Of a stretch of 44,227 nt of DNA, positions 10,542-20,653 are shown one piece after another. Each line of letters opens with the position of its first letter. The stretch's first letter is position 1. Both the position numbers and the translations under genes were made by a program. The DNA comes from Hymenoscyphus infarciens (lineage: Eukaryota; Ascomycota; Leotiomycetes; Helotiales; Helotiaceae). The DNA is taken from NCBI GenBank assembly GCA_001414345.1, contig LLCB01000402.1:1-44227 (forward strand), in the 5' to 3' direction. The notes below the pieces were generated by a model. It saw only the letters and a list, made by a program, of their open reading frames with translations. It did not search any database and was not told where the DNA came from.

Positions 10542-10901
10542 TACCTATTAATTATAAGACTATTTTCCTTTAAGTTTATAAATAACCGAAGTTCGTAAGA
10601 GTTTTAATACTTGCTTTCTTTTCCCTCTTATAGAAGCATATCTAAAGAGTTAGTTTATTCTAAATTTATAGTAACTTCAGTTACTATAATCTTTAAGGTA
10701 GATATAGGTCTAAAAGGTGTTAAGTTGAAGTTAAGCCTATGTTAACCTTAAATCGTAATCTAAGTTAGACCTTAGTATTAATCAAGGTTCAACTCTAGGT
10801 TAAGTTTTTATTTTTTTGACCTTTTACTATTATAGTATATTATGACATTACTTGGAGCTATTTCTTATGTTTAAAAGTGCTATTGTATTTTAAGAGGTTT
10901 A

Positions 10902-10920
10902 GGGGGGAGTGGGGGGGGGG
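10902..10920 (+). other. G-run tract (possible G-quadruplex), copy B
   Basis: Runs of six and ten G (GGGGGGAGTGGGGGGGGGG), with more Gs within 10 bases, at the position equivalent to the tract in copy A, about 65 bp beyond the stop of the zinc-ribbon gene. Confidence 0.5.
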
Positions 10921-10985
10921 TGAGAGGTCACTGCACCTCGAGTCTCTCCTACGTTAGAGTAGACGCATGAGTTTTAGCCACTTGA

Positions 10986-11243
10986 CTAAAGCTCTTTACG
11001 CCACGCCGGATCCTTGTCCAGCGGAGTCCAGGACTGTTTTCGTGGTACATACGTACCGCAGCCTGGACATGTGAAGTTATCGTCGAGAGTCTGCCCACAT
11101 TGTGGACATCGCTCCCCACGCTTGAGCCCTTCTCTAAACTTCTTCAGTGTGGCTCGAACACTGCGTGCACGAGTCTTAGCTCGGATGACAAGTTGTGCGG
11201 TGCTGGCAAAAGATGACATGATAACGAGATATGACTTGGTCAT
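10986..11243 (-). CDS. Short zinc-ribbon-like protein (85 aa)
   Basis: An open 85-codon frame. The N-terminal half is basic and probably helical (IRAKTRARSVRATLKKFREG). It is followed by a compact double knuckle, CPQCGQTLDDNFTCPGCG (C-x2-C-x9-C-x2-C), as in zinc ribbons, and a polar tail. The first ATG (11243) and the second (11219, MSSFASTAQL) both have counterparts in the broken paralogue at 8405, so the true start is uncertain. The similarity to that paralogue extends into both flanks, so this is a segmental duplicate. Related in its Cys knuckle to the gene at 6873. The basic helix plus zinc ribbon would suit nucleic-acid or protein binding; this is inference only. Confidence 0.6.
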   Translation of the reverse strand: MTKSYLVIMSSFASTAQLVIRAKTRARSVRATLKKFREGLKRGERCPQCGQTLDDNFTCPGCGTYVPRKQSWTPLDKDPAWRKEL

Positions 11244-11356
11244 GTGGAAAGAAGAAATCTCTTAAGGGATTTTTTTAACACCTTTATGCTTTTATTCTCA
11301 TCGTTGTTTAGTTGAGTGTCTAAGTTGTTTGAAGTGACTAATTAAAGTTGTTCCAA

Positions 11357-12293
11357 GTCTCTTATACGCTGTTTAATCTTTAGGGTAGAATGTATCATCT
11401 TTGTCTATCTCGGTAAAACAACTATTCATTGTAGCCATTTCGACCTAACCGGAAAACTCCGCGAACGACTTTATCGAGTGTTTTTACAGAACCTGTCCAA
11501 AAAGCTCGATTTGAAGGTTGTAAAAGCCATTAGATAGAAAATTTTTACCTTCGGGTTCTCCTCCTAGGGTATTGTAGTTGCGCTGTTGTAATGATGTGAG
11601 GTTGAAGTTGGGATTTTGTAAACTTTAGTACAATCAAGGGTCACTTTGAAATCGTACGGGCTCTTAATTCGTAGATACCCTAGGGTACTCTTTGCAATTC
11701 ACTTACAATTATTAAAGTAAAAGTGAAGGCTGGTAAAAAAGGGCCAAGTTTACACTCACAAAAGAATTATGGCTATGGAAAAAGATTGAATGGGTATCTA
11801 GATGGTTAGCTGAGTACCATACAGTCAAAAATTTAAATATTTCACTCTCAAAGCAAAACAATCATAGGGGATTATGATTTTAGTGCCACCAAACACTCTA
11901 GCTTAGCTGGAAGAGTTGGTTTAAACAAATCCTAGATGAACAATGAAAAGAATACAGTCACGATAAAAATTAGTTGTTGTGCTTAATTTATTTCTATTTT
12001 ATTTGGGCCTGGGTCTGAGTCTGATTGTCAGTTAAAAGCAGACGGGAAAAAAACTTACCTTATTCTCATAACTATCCCACAGGGTTGTTCTGAGCACATG
12101 TAGTATAAAACCTAACTCCGGAGCATTAGCCTTTCATCGAAGGGGGGTATACTTACTTAATGTCTCTCCCCACTCATACCCCATGTTTTGAACAAACTCC
12201 CAGGTTCCAAAAACTTAGCAGTCGCTCCTTGAAATGAGGGATCTTACTAGAATGTGGCGGTGCAGTGTTCAGAGTATCGTTTTGAGCCCCCAA
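11357..12293. other. Gene-free intergenic region
   Basis: Balanced to moderately AT-rich, without RIP-like depletion. No frame of convincing length or domain content was found on either strand. Confidence 0.45.
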
Positions 12294-12875
12294 CTAGACT
12301 TCTTCACGTGGCCGATTATCTCTCGCTCGTGAACATCGGCTTTTAATCAACATGTAGACTACCAAGAGGAGAGCCAAAAAAAAGATAACCACTCCAGCGA
12401 TGAGTGCTGGAAGGTTCTTCTTAACACCATCTGCCCATGGCTTTTCGTGTTCTTCCTCCTCCGCGGCGCCAGAGGTTTCTGCCGGCTGTGCTGTTGTTGC
12501 TGGGTTTGTGTGAGAAGTCTGAGTTGGTCGTGGGTCTTTTGAAATGGTAGCATGATTGAGAGGAGCCGTAAGGTTCAATTTGAGACTCGTAGTTGGCCGT
12601 GGGTCTTTTGACATGGTAGCATGATTGAGAGGAGCCGTAAGGTTCAATGTGAGACCCGTAGTTGGCCGTGGGTCTTTTGACATGGTAGCATGATTGAGGG
12701 GAGCCGTAAGGTTTGAAGCAACTAATGTGAGACTCAGAGACGGAGTCTCCACGCATGGCGAAGTACCAAAGGAAGCTGTTAGGGTAACAGAGGTCAAGTC
12801 ATAGGGACTTGACATGGTAAAGGCTTTAGCAACTCCCAAGAAGGAAGCACCGAGAATGAATGTTGGGAAATACAT
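12294..12875 (-). CDS. Secreted-domain single-pass membrane protein with three 23-residue repeats
   Basis: The frame is open from 13037, but the start at 12875 is preferred because it gives a clean signal peptide (MYFPTFILGASFLGVAKA, cleavage after AKA) and a 193-residue product. Residues 55-123 are three tandem 23-residue repeats beginning NLTAPLNHATMSKDPRPT, each with an N-glycosylation sequon (NLT), so the ectodomain is probably glycosylated. An acidic Thr/Pro/Glu stalk (EEEEHEK) follows, then one membrane helix (about 154-176, LPALIAGVVIFFLALLLVVY) and a basic tail. Type I topology: a repeat-bearing, glycosylated ectodomain outside and a short basic cytosolic tail, as in fungal cell-surface or wall-sensor-like proteins. 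No family recognised. Confidence 0.6.
   Translation of the reverse strand: MYFPTFILGASFLGVAKAFTMSSPYDLTSVTLTASFGTSPCVETPSLSLTLVASNLTAPLNHATMSKDPRPTTGLTLNLTAPLNHATMSKDPRPTTSLKLNLTAPLNHATISKDPRPTQTSHTNPATTAQPAETSGAAEEEEHEKPWADGVKKNLPALIAGVVIFFLALLLVVYMLIKSRCSRARDNRPREEV
12529..12735 (-). repeat. 69-bp coding minisatellite, three units
   Basis: The sequence ATGGTAGCATGATTGAG recurs at 12544, 12613 and 12682, a period of exactly 69 bp (23 codons). The units are nearly identical at DNA level, so the array is recent or kept homogeneous. It encodes the repeat region of the membrane protein at 12294. Confidence 0.9.
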
Positions 12876-13156
12876 GATGCGATGTATTTTGGTGATGACT
12901 CTAAAGGTTGTCGAGGAAAGAGAAGGTTCGGGAAGAGTGACGGTTAATTTATGCATGCTCTTCTTTGAGACAATAACTTTGTTTTCGAGCCTTTGATTCT
13001 TTGTTTTTAATCTTTGTTGTGGTGAAATAAGGGCCACTCAAAGGACGAATCGCGGACATGTGAACAATTAATATGCAAAAATCAGCTCTCAATTATTCAG
13101 AACGGCTTGCTCAACCCTGAAAAGTAAACTATACCTGTATCCCCCATCAACTAATG

Positions 13157-15265
13157 CTACCAACAAAAAGCCTCAACCAACAACTCAACCCCCACACCCT
13201 TCCTACCCAATCCAACGACCTGCTCCCCAACCACATCCCCCATCTCCCCCGGCCCACAAACAACAGCTCAAAATTTTCTCCATCACCACTCTCACTCCTT
13301 TTCAAGCAATCCCTTCAAGTCCCTTCTCCCCCCAACAAGAACCATCCTCTCACTCTTTTCCAGTATAGGGTTCATTTCCCTGACCATCCCTGCATCTCCC
13401 TTTTCATACTCCATGCAAGTTTGACATTTAAATGCGATGGAATGAAAGGGGGAACGGCCGTGATTCTTATACCACCAGCGATGAGAATGAGTCTATCACA
13501 CTTTAGGATAGTGTTTGAGGACGAGAGTGAGGTGTGACCTTAGGGACCCTCGAGGAGAGTGAGCAGTTTAGCGTGACCGCTGAGGAGTTTCGTGATTCCA
13601 GTGGATCTCTTGATGTATAACGTAACACCCGCCGTCGTCCCATTTTCTCTTTGTCTGACAAAATTCCGAGACGACTTGGCGATGCCCATTCTTTTCCATG
13701 TCCTCCTCTGAAGGTGTCGAGGTTAATGATTCCGCTCTACTAACAGCCTTCCTCGATAGAATAGAAGTAGGCAAAACCAAAAACGAATGATTCTCCCAAA
13801 GTCTCAACTTCCCGAGCGTGGGGAAGAACGTATAAGCATGAACCCCCAGACTCACACCCCATCTCATGTCCGGAATATCAATCCTGACAACATTTTCACC
13901 AATATCCACAACCTTCGAATACCTCACTCCCACTTTTACAATCAGCAAAACTCGAAAGCGCACGATCGAATATATTCAAACAGCAAAAGCGGCATACAAC
14001 CAAATCATATCCCCACTTCCTAGTGTAAAGCAATTCAACATGGTACCAACTAGCCACCAAAACATAACAACAAGAATGATATGCGCGATAAGAAATATCT
14101 CGTAAGAAGTACGACGAAAATAAAGGGGGCTGAAGAGAAGCATAGCAGAAGAAGCAACTGTAGAAGTATTGCTCCTTTAATCCCGCTGCATAGGTTCCTT
14201 TGTTGATATATAATGCGAGCTCGAGAACCGAGTGGAGAATAATTTGTAGACCCATTAATCGACCAACCCAGCGATGGAAGTGGGTAAAGGTAGAGTGTTC
14301 CCAGTTCGTTAGCCATAGTAGAATAGTATTCCGGCCTGAGAATAGGATCACAAGTGGTGCAAGCGCGAAAGCCAGAACACCGGTACGGTTCGAGATGTAC
14401 CCCATTATTTCTTGCCCTGAATTTGAAAACGATGCGGTTGGCTGGGTGGATTGGTATCCTGTCGCCGTCAAGATGACGTTGAGAACGGGGAAGCCAAAGA
14501 GATAAAGGGATTGACAGAGTGCTGGCGCGTAGTCGAAAAAAGTACGGCAGGGATCGGACGTGGGATTTTTTGATAAGGGGGGGATGTATTAAGTAGGGGT
14601 TGAGTTGTGAGAATACTCCAGCGGTACATAGGAGGTATCCTAGTATTGTTAGAATAATTAGGGTACTAAATCCCACGACAAGGACGATTATTCTGCGTAT
14701 CGGTTAGTATAGTAGAATGATACCAAAAGGAAGGGAGAAATATAGACCCATGTTTAGAATGAACCGTCTCCTGCTCTTCGAAAAGCCTCAAAGTTTGTAA
14801 TTGTTCATCCCATGCATCAAACGATACTACCACAGTACTATTCAAAAACCCCTCAGCATCGAAGTCTTTCTTAGGGGACATAACACCAATCCCTCGGATA
14901 GTCTCTCCGAATGTCCATTTGGGAGCCACGGTTATGTCTCCCGTCGCCCTTTCCCCCAGTACTTTTCCAGTCTCCAAGTTTCGATATTGTATTGCACGCA
15001 GGTTGTTTGCATGCACCAAAGAGTTCCAAGGAATGCAGCATCGTAAGCCCGACATTAGGAAGTTGTCATTCCTGATCTACCTATGTCCATACCACCTATA
15101 TTCATACTGTGACCCTCATCCTCGGAGCAAGAAAGTTGTGCGAATTTGATGGCTGCTCGACAAGCAAAGCAGCAGCTGGGCTTGTACATTTCGATCCCAA
15201 AGCCGATGAACGCCGATGAGAGGCAGCAAAGTGCACAGCACTGCAAAAATGAAAGAAAAACGCAT
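13157..15265 (-). pseudogene. Ferric reductase (FRE family), full length but broken
   Basis: Remnants of a plasma-membrane metalloreductase are spread over several registers in the correct order. They are a signal peptide MRFSFIFAVLCTLLPLIG (from 15265), the Cys-rich N-terminus YKPSCCFACRAAIKF, the ferric-reductase membrane domain (ISNRTGVLAFALAPLVILFS; heme-ligand region HFHRWVGRLMGLQIILHS; SWYHVELLYTRKWGY), the FAD domain (VRIDIPDMRWG; HAYTFFPTL; WENHSF), the NAD domain (LILIAGGI; CGPGEMGD) and the expected C-terminus VELLVEAFCW with stop at 13157. Frame changes occur right after the signal peptide, around 14660-14700, around 14140, near 13940 and repeatedly below 13450. In-frame stops appear, for example after LLEGP. 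Too many lesions for sequencing error or introns alone. Decay is by indels, not by RIP. Confidence 0.85.
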
Positions 15266-15387
15266 CTTGTTACTTCACATTAAGTGTCTGTTTCGCTAGA
15301 AAAAAGAAACGGAGAGCCGACCGGATTCTGGTATATTGAGGATCAAATATCTCTCCAGCACTGGAAAACCAGTACAAGTATAACCCA

Positions 15388-15720
15388 TCAACTGACAGCA
15401 TCTTTCTGACCCAAGTAAATAATATAGACAAACAAGATATGTTCGCAAACCCTCTCAGCCAAGATGGTAAAATATAGTAGTGGGTAAGGTGTGGCGTTTT
15501 CCTTGGCGATGAGCAAGTTTCCACTCCAGTAGACGATGTTCAACCTCCGAGAACCTATGAGAACCTCAAATAATGTAAACATAACCTTAGCTTGGCCTAC
15601 ACTTTGCCTTGGGGAAGTCTGGACTCCAAGAAGCCTCGCAGTATCTGGGCGTAGAGGTTTATAGAGAGTATGAGGTAGAAAGATTGCAGAAACGCAGCGA
15701 AAAGAATGGCCTAGAGCAAA
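15388..15720 (-). pseudogene. Fragment of a multi-pass membrane protein
   Basis: Two readable pieces in different registers: AILFAAFLQSFYLILSINLY with ILRGFLESRLPQGK (about 15710-15610), then VMFTLFEVLIGSRRLNIVYW and onward to ERVCEHILFVYIIYLGQKDA (to about 15390). The hydrophobic segments alternate with charged loops and look like coding sequence. A stop and a register change between the pieces are not bridged by an obvious intron. No family is recognised. It lies just upstream of the broken ferric reductase. Confidence 0.35.
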
Positions 15721-15979
15721 AAGCCTTGATTTAGGGGAGAGGATGAAAGAGCAATTTTGTTCGCTAAATAATTAGCTACTGCACAATGCCGAAATCATTG
15801 ATACGCGATTAGAAGAACGAGAATTAACTTTCAAGGGATCCTAAGAAAACTAGAGCGTAAGCCAAGACGCAAAGAAGATGTAAAAATATTATATTATATG
15901 TAAGAAAAGGGCCAATGGCGAAGAAAGGCCAGATGGGTATGCGACCAAAGTGAGTTGAAGTCCAGAAGCGGTGATTTCC

Positions 15980-17792
15980 TCACGCCCTCTTCTTAAAAGA
16001 AAGTTGACAATCATCCTACAAATTTAGTATACGAAATGGTGAGAAGGAAGAAGACATTTACCATAGGAAACAGCGTCGCAAAAACTTTAATCACCTCCGA
16101 TAGACTCGTCGGATGATGCATCCAATCCAGCTCCAAAGATGCCTTCCCAATCATAGCAGCCATTGTCATCTGTACGTATTGCTGAGCAATGCAGTTATGA
16201 GGACCTGTTCCAAATACCAACCAATTCTTACTTTTTACTGTAGCATCTCCTGTTATCCATCTCTCGGGGTCGAAAGTATCTGGCTGTGGATACACCTCTG
16301 GGTCGTGGAGAGCGGGATAGCACGAGGGGATAATCATGTCCCCCTTTGCGACAGTGTAGTTTGGTGTGACTGGGAAGGCTTTTGTGGCGAGGTATGGTAC
16401 GAAGATGACTGGTGGTCTATATCGTAGAACTTCTTTTACGACAGCATTAGTGTACGGCATTGATTCTAACATCTCAATCCCGATGGCTCCATTTCTGTCG
16501 CCTCCCCGTGCTTCCAAATTCTCTTGGCGAACCCTATCAAGAGCATCCGGTCTCTGAGCCATTATTTGAAACATCCAGGTCGTAGCACTGCTCGATGCGT
16601 CTTGAGATGCGAAGAGGAAAGTAAACATTGTCTGGGCTATTTCGAAATCGGAGAACTCTCTCAGCAGCTGGGCGGGCTTCTCCGGGTCCTCGATTCCTGC
16701 AGCAATTTTATCGCGGTATTCCTGTGATTCCACCATACTCAATATCCATCTATCGATTATGCAGGTAGGTTTACCCCCAGCAGCCATGTGAATTTTGCTA
16801 GCCGCAGCACATTTCGTAAATTCGGCGAGGACCACATCTGCAGCCCGCTTTCCTAGCCAAACTTTGCTGTATGGGATATAGAGTGATAGAGGGATATTGA
16901 CTAGTTCGAGTGCCGCTGTGATGCAGTAATAATCATCTGCGATCTTCTTTACTGCCTTATCCGAGATATAGTGACCGACAAACGTTCGGCAGGATAGTGC
17001 GCAGTTGATTTCTCGAAAATGTCCCATGAAGGGTAGCGCCTTTCCATTATTCGAGCTTGAAGCTTCCACGAATTGGTTGAAATAGTCGGAGAGAACCTTT
17101 TCTTGAATGGGACGGTACGAATCAAGAGACTTGCGAGTGAAAAGACTGTTCAAGCCCTTCCTAAACTCGACATGTGCTTTTCCATTTAAGAAAACCCATG
17201 CGGAAGGTCGCACTTGTAGTTGTTAGAACAAAGCACATATAATCGAGATCTGAGCCTAAAAATTACTTACTTAAATCTGCAGCTACCGGAACCACACAAG
17301 GCTCGACATAGGCCGAAGAATTGAAGACTTTGCGAGCCAAATCACGGTCGGAAGTTAAAACAACAAATCTATGGCCAATGCATTAATTATATTGTTAAAC
17401 CCAACGAAGGACCAATATACTTGTGGAAAATGCCAACGCAACTAAGAGGACCGCTGGCCCATTGTACCAAATAGGCTTCGAAGTTTGGGTAGAGGGCTTG
17501 AAGAAAGGGCCCTACAAGGGGGATTTTGAACCTTGGGCCGACAAGTGATCCCTTCTTCTTCAGATACACAACTAGATAAAAAAAAAGTCAGACTACTACC
17601 GCGATTTAGGTTAGAAAAGGAAGCCTTACATTGATCATATGCTATTAGAACAAGAAGCAGAGTTGTTGCCCCGCGCCATGTCTTAAGAGCTGATAAAAAT
17701 CCGAATAACAGGCCAAATTGAGTTGGATCAGAGGAACTAGGCGGCTGTGACGGTTGCACCACTACAACACTTTCGTTCATCATCATTGCCAT
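15980..17792 (-). CDS. erg5: C-22 sterol desaturase-like cytochrome P450 (CYP61/ERG5)
   Basis: Heme monooxygenase of the endoplasmic reticulum that introduces the C-22 double bond late in ergosterol synthesis. Five exons join in frame: 17792-17630, 17571-17421, 17368-17271, 17212-16062 and 16015-15980 (introns 46-58 nt), giving 532 residues, the usual CYP61 length. Visible features are an N-terminal membrane anchor (about 26-50, ending YDQ), GPRFKIPLVGPF, I-helix FASQDASSSATTW (about 338-350), ExxR in KEVLRYRPP (about 398-401), FDPERW, and heme loop FGTGPHNCIAQQ with the ligand Cys at about 478. The C-terminus MDDCQLSFKKRA appears only after splicing the last intron. The frame extends upstream to 17915, but MAMMMNES at 17792 fits the family better. 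The heme loop has Ala where CxG is usual. Appears intact; it may be the main gene or a paralogue. Confidence 0.9.
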
Positions 17793-18184
17793 GTTGAAGA
17801 ATAAGCCTGGAAGTTTGTTCTGCTTTAGTTTTGAAGAGGGCGAAATACCCTTATAAGCTGCACCAAAATTGGCACACAGCGCGTCGGAGATTGGGCTTTG
17901 TTCTGGATCAAACATAATGAGTCCACACCACCGAGCTGTTTTCCAAATTAGAGGTCATTGGTAAAATCATGCTTTGATATAGAAATAGTCAGCCAATCGA
18001 TTGTCAATCTTGATTGGTCCGTAGAAATTCTCCGTCGCCCAAAGGGGGCAGGTCTCCTAAATGATCTTCGCAAGGGTAGATAATCCTTGCAGCCCTTCAA
18101 CAATCCCACGTTGCCGGAGACCGATCGTTAGGAGACTTGTGCGAAATAGGCTTAGTTTCCGCTGTATCATGTCGTACCACTCCT

Positions 18185-19820
18185 TCAGCTGCTGCCGCAT
18201 CGTTCCGCAAGTGCTGCGTTCTGGAGGGTTTCTTCCCACATTTGACGGAAAATCTCACCTCGTTTTGTGTCCAACCAAAGAATGTCTTTCAATTGGACCA
18301 AGATCTCTTCCCAAGAGCGTATTTCCGATGCTGTAGCGAGGATACTAGCTTCATTTGTAAACCAGTCGTCGCCGGTGGTCTCCTTGGATGCCACCATGCC
18401 GAGGGACAATAGCCAGATCTTCAAGGAATCGTCGGCGTTGTATATTTCCGGTGAAGTCTCGAGGTGTCGGTTGAGTTGGAGTACAAGAGAGCCGAGTAGA
18501 GCTACATGCGAATAGTATGTAGGCCCATGAATAATCAGCATGTAAATCGATATTGCACATCGCATGCAATTGGAGGTATTGTTGGCCGGGAAAATAGTAT
18601 CTAGAGGTGTATTCATCGGTAACAATCGATGCAAAAGAAAGCAAGTGAGATCATGTAAATCGGTTGTCGAAATTTCGGGAAGCTTGTATGGGTTAGTGTC
18701 GGAGAATTGACTAAAGACATTGCGTAGACGTGACAGAACGTTTTGAAGAGATGAATTGAGTGCAAGATATTGCAGACTGAGATGATTGTTGTCTTGATCG
18801 GTGGGAAATAAAGCATCTTGCCACAGTGGAATTGTGCTGACGCCATCCCCAAAACCGAAATCATCCTGAGTTGAAAATTGAGGTGTGCCGAGAACCAGCA
18901 TCGCTACCCTACAGCATGCTTTAGTGGTGATGGTTAGAAGTTGGGAGACAAGTTTCAGCATACCAAGGGACCATTCTTGCTGTGAGAGGATTTGTTCTTT
19001 TGACCTCCTGCAATCCACCTCGGACCTCAACCATTCGAAGAACCCCGGAAATATGCATTTTGCTGACTTGAAGTTTCCCTTTTCCGAACTGCGAGTTTTT
19101 AGTCAAAAGACCTGTGAGCAAGGGAATTGACGTAATACCTCGATGGCTGCCATAGTGACAACAGCATCCATAGTAGCATCTTGAAATGCCAGAGAGGGAT
19201 TTTGAATCTTCTGTCTGACGAGGGCCACAGAGTCGGCCATGAGCGTATCTGAATGGGGAAACCCCTTTTCTGCCCTCAGCTCATCGTCGAGGGAGGCTGT
19301 CTGTAGTGAAACATTGAAGAGGGCGGGATCGGTAAGGGCCAGAGGCCACCAAGAAGCGACAAATGGATTCGATTTTGGATCCAAGTCTAGAGGATAATAT
19401 TGGAAAGCAATTTTTGATAGGACTATGGAAGGTTAGTCACGTGTGTATTCAAAGGCAGGAAGGTATCCCACAGTGATGAATCAAGCCTTGGACACGTATC
19501 CGTGGAAGGCTAGTTTGAGGATATGAGTCGAAGGGATCGGGAAATCCGGCGCCAACAGTGATGGGAAATGGCGAGGCACCGACCACGAAGCGGTTTTGAA
19601 CCCGACTCTCTAGCAGAAGAGACTGAGTTGGGACCGGTATTGGCATCTTGGTCAAGGAATTGGTGTTCTTGGGTATAGATATAGTGGAAGTGAGAGGTTC
19701 ATTCTGAAAAATGCAGTTGACGTTCCGCTTCATACATCTCGAGCATGTTGGGGTTTGTAGGTCGCAACGAGACTTGGCCTTTGCGCAGCCATCACAAGAT
19801 CGACGAAGGGTCAATCTCAT
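18185..19820 (-). CDS. Zn2Cys6 fungal transcription factor
   Basis: Nuclear DNA-binding regulator. Four exons join in frame: 19820-19472, 19422-19139, 19088-18964 and 18908-18185. The introns are 49, 50 and 55 nt with GTGACTAAC, TGACTAA and TTCTAACC branch points. The product has 493 residues. The zinc cluster C9-x2-C12-x6-C19-x6-C26-x2-C29-x6-C36 (RRSCDGCAKAKSRCD) is at the N-terminus, which decides the start at 19820. A Ser/Thr/Pro linker follows, then a helical fungal-specific regulatory domain containing FQYYPLDLDPKSNPFVASWW and MHISGVLRMVEVRGGL. The stop lies 390 bp upstream of the P450 start on the same strand. That proximity makes a regulatory link to the P450 possible, but nothing in the sequence proves it. 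Appears intact. Confidence 0.85.
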
Positions 19821-20290
19821 TGGGTATTTGCATGGAATTTGGAGGGTGCCAGATATAGTACCGTACAGGACGCGTGGGCAAAACTCGTGAATTGTGTTGG
19901 AGGTTCCAATTGCAATCAATTTGGCTTGATTCGAATCGGTAGGTATAATTAAGTCCGTCCGCGATAGTAACGTGACAACTCCTCAAGTCTCCACCTGCAA
20001 CCTTAACCCACCTCTTTCACATTGGAATACGCTCCGACGCCAGTAGAAAAGACTGCAGAAAGTTGACTAATGTTTGGATAGTCCGGAATAAAGACGAAGT
20101 CATTTGAGAACGTTCCAATATCACGTGACCCAATTCAAATACAATTCCATTCGCTCTCACGGCAGATAATACTAACCTAGGGTATGCCTCGCCAAATTCT
20201 GCTCTTGATAACAAAAGAGCCGGAGGAAAGAACGAGCTCAGAGAAGTCCCATCTTTCACGCACACTCAGGAATTAACACCCTAGGTAGGA
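19821..20290. other. Upstream region of the transcription factor; possible gene debris
   Basis: A minus-strand stretch near 20240-20190 reads PPALLLSRAEFGEAYPRL. This resembles the ALLLTCR..EEAYP segment of fungal DUF7730-like proteins, but it lacks a consistent frame before or after and is in the wrong order relative to the fragment at 20291. Not called as a gene. Confidence 0.3.
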
Positions 20291-20653
20291 TCAGAAGTTC
20301 AGAACCCACCTTTCCCGATGAGAAATATCCCAAGGAAGCGCCAAAGGAACCCCCTTAAGCCAATCAACACTCACACGAACATCTCTAGGTCGTGCAATCT
20401 GTTTAAGGTCTTCTCAAAACCTCGATTCGTTCCTACTCCAATCAAGTTGATACTCATAATCCGTAGTAACATAAAGAGAAAAACTCAACAAGCCTTCCAT
20501 AGCGGCGACAGCTGCACAAACACTTTTCCATTCCTCATCTTCGGGAGAATTCTTCACAGGTGGTGATTTCATGACGTGGACGTCGAACATAAGACAGAGA
20601 TTTCTTATCGCGTGAAGTCGGGGTGATTGTAACGTGCGTGAAAGATAGATCAT
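20291..20653 (-). pseudogene. Fragment of a fungal DUF7730-like protein
   Basis: From 20653 the frame reads PRLHAIRNLCLMFDVHVMK, then SVCAAVAAMEGLLSFSLYVT and FEKTLNRLHDLEMF, followed by a stop. In another register it continues VRVSVDWLKGVPLALPWD and ends at about 20291. The leucine-rich, count-and-compare style of sequence resembles the C-terminal part of DUF7730-type proteins, recalled from general acquaintance with the family. The N-terminal half is missing or displaced (see 19821-20290). Probably decayed. Confidence 0.35.

Larger units (their letters stand above)
10856..11356. repeat. Duplicated unit, copy B (open zinc-ribbon gene)
   Basis: Counterpart of 8329-8815 in the same orientation, about 2.5 kb away. 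The intervening distance includes the inserted element at 9686-10541. Order in both copies: shared downstream stretch, G-run tract, zinc-ribbon gene, shared upstream stretch. Confidence 0.75.

Noticed and set aside
13154..14505. Plus-strand open stretches over the ferric reductase region
   Set aside because: They are antisense shadows of the decayed reductase, whose motifs lie on the minus strand.
17793..17915. Upstream extension of the P450 start (MFDPEQSPISDALC)
   Set aside because: The extra 41 residues do not resemble the N-terminus of CYP61 enzymes; the start at 17792 gives the usual length.
15980..19820. Secondary-metabolite gene cluster
   Set aside because: The P450 is of the primary sterol type and no synthase, transferase or other backbone gene is nearby.
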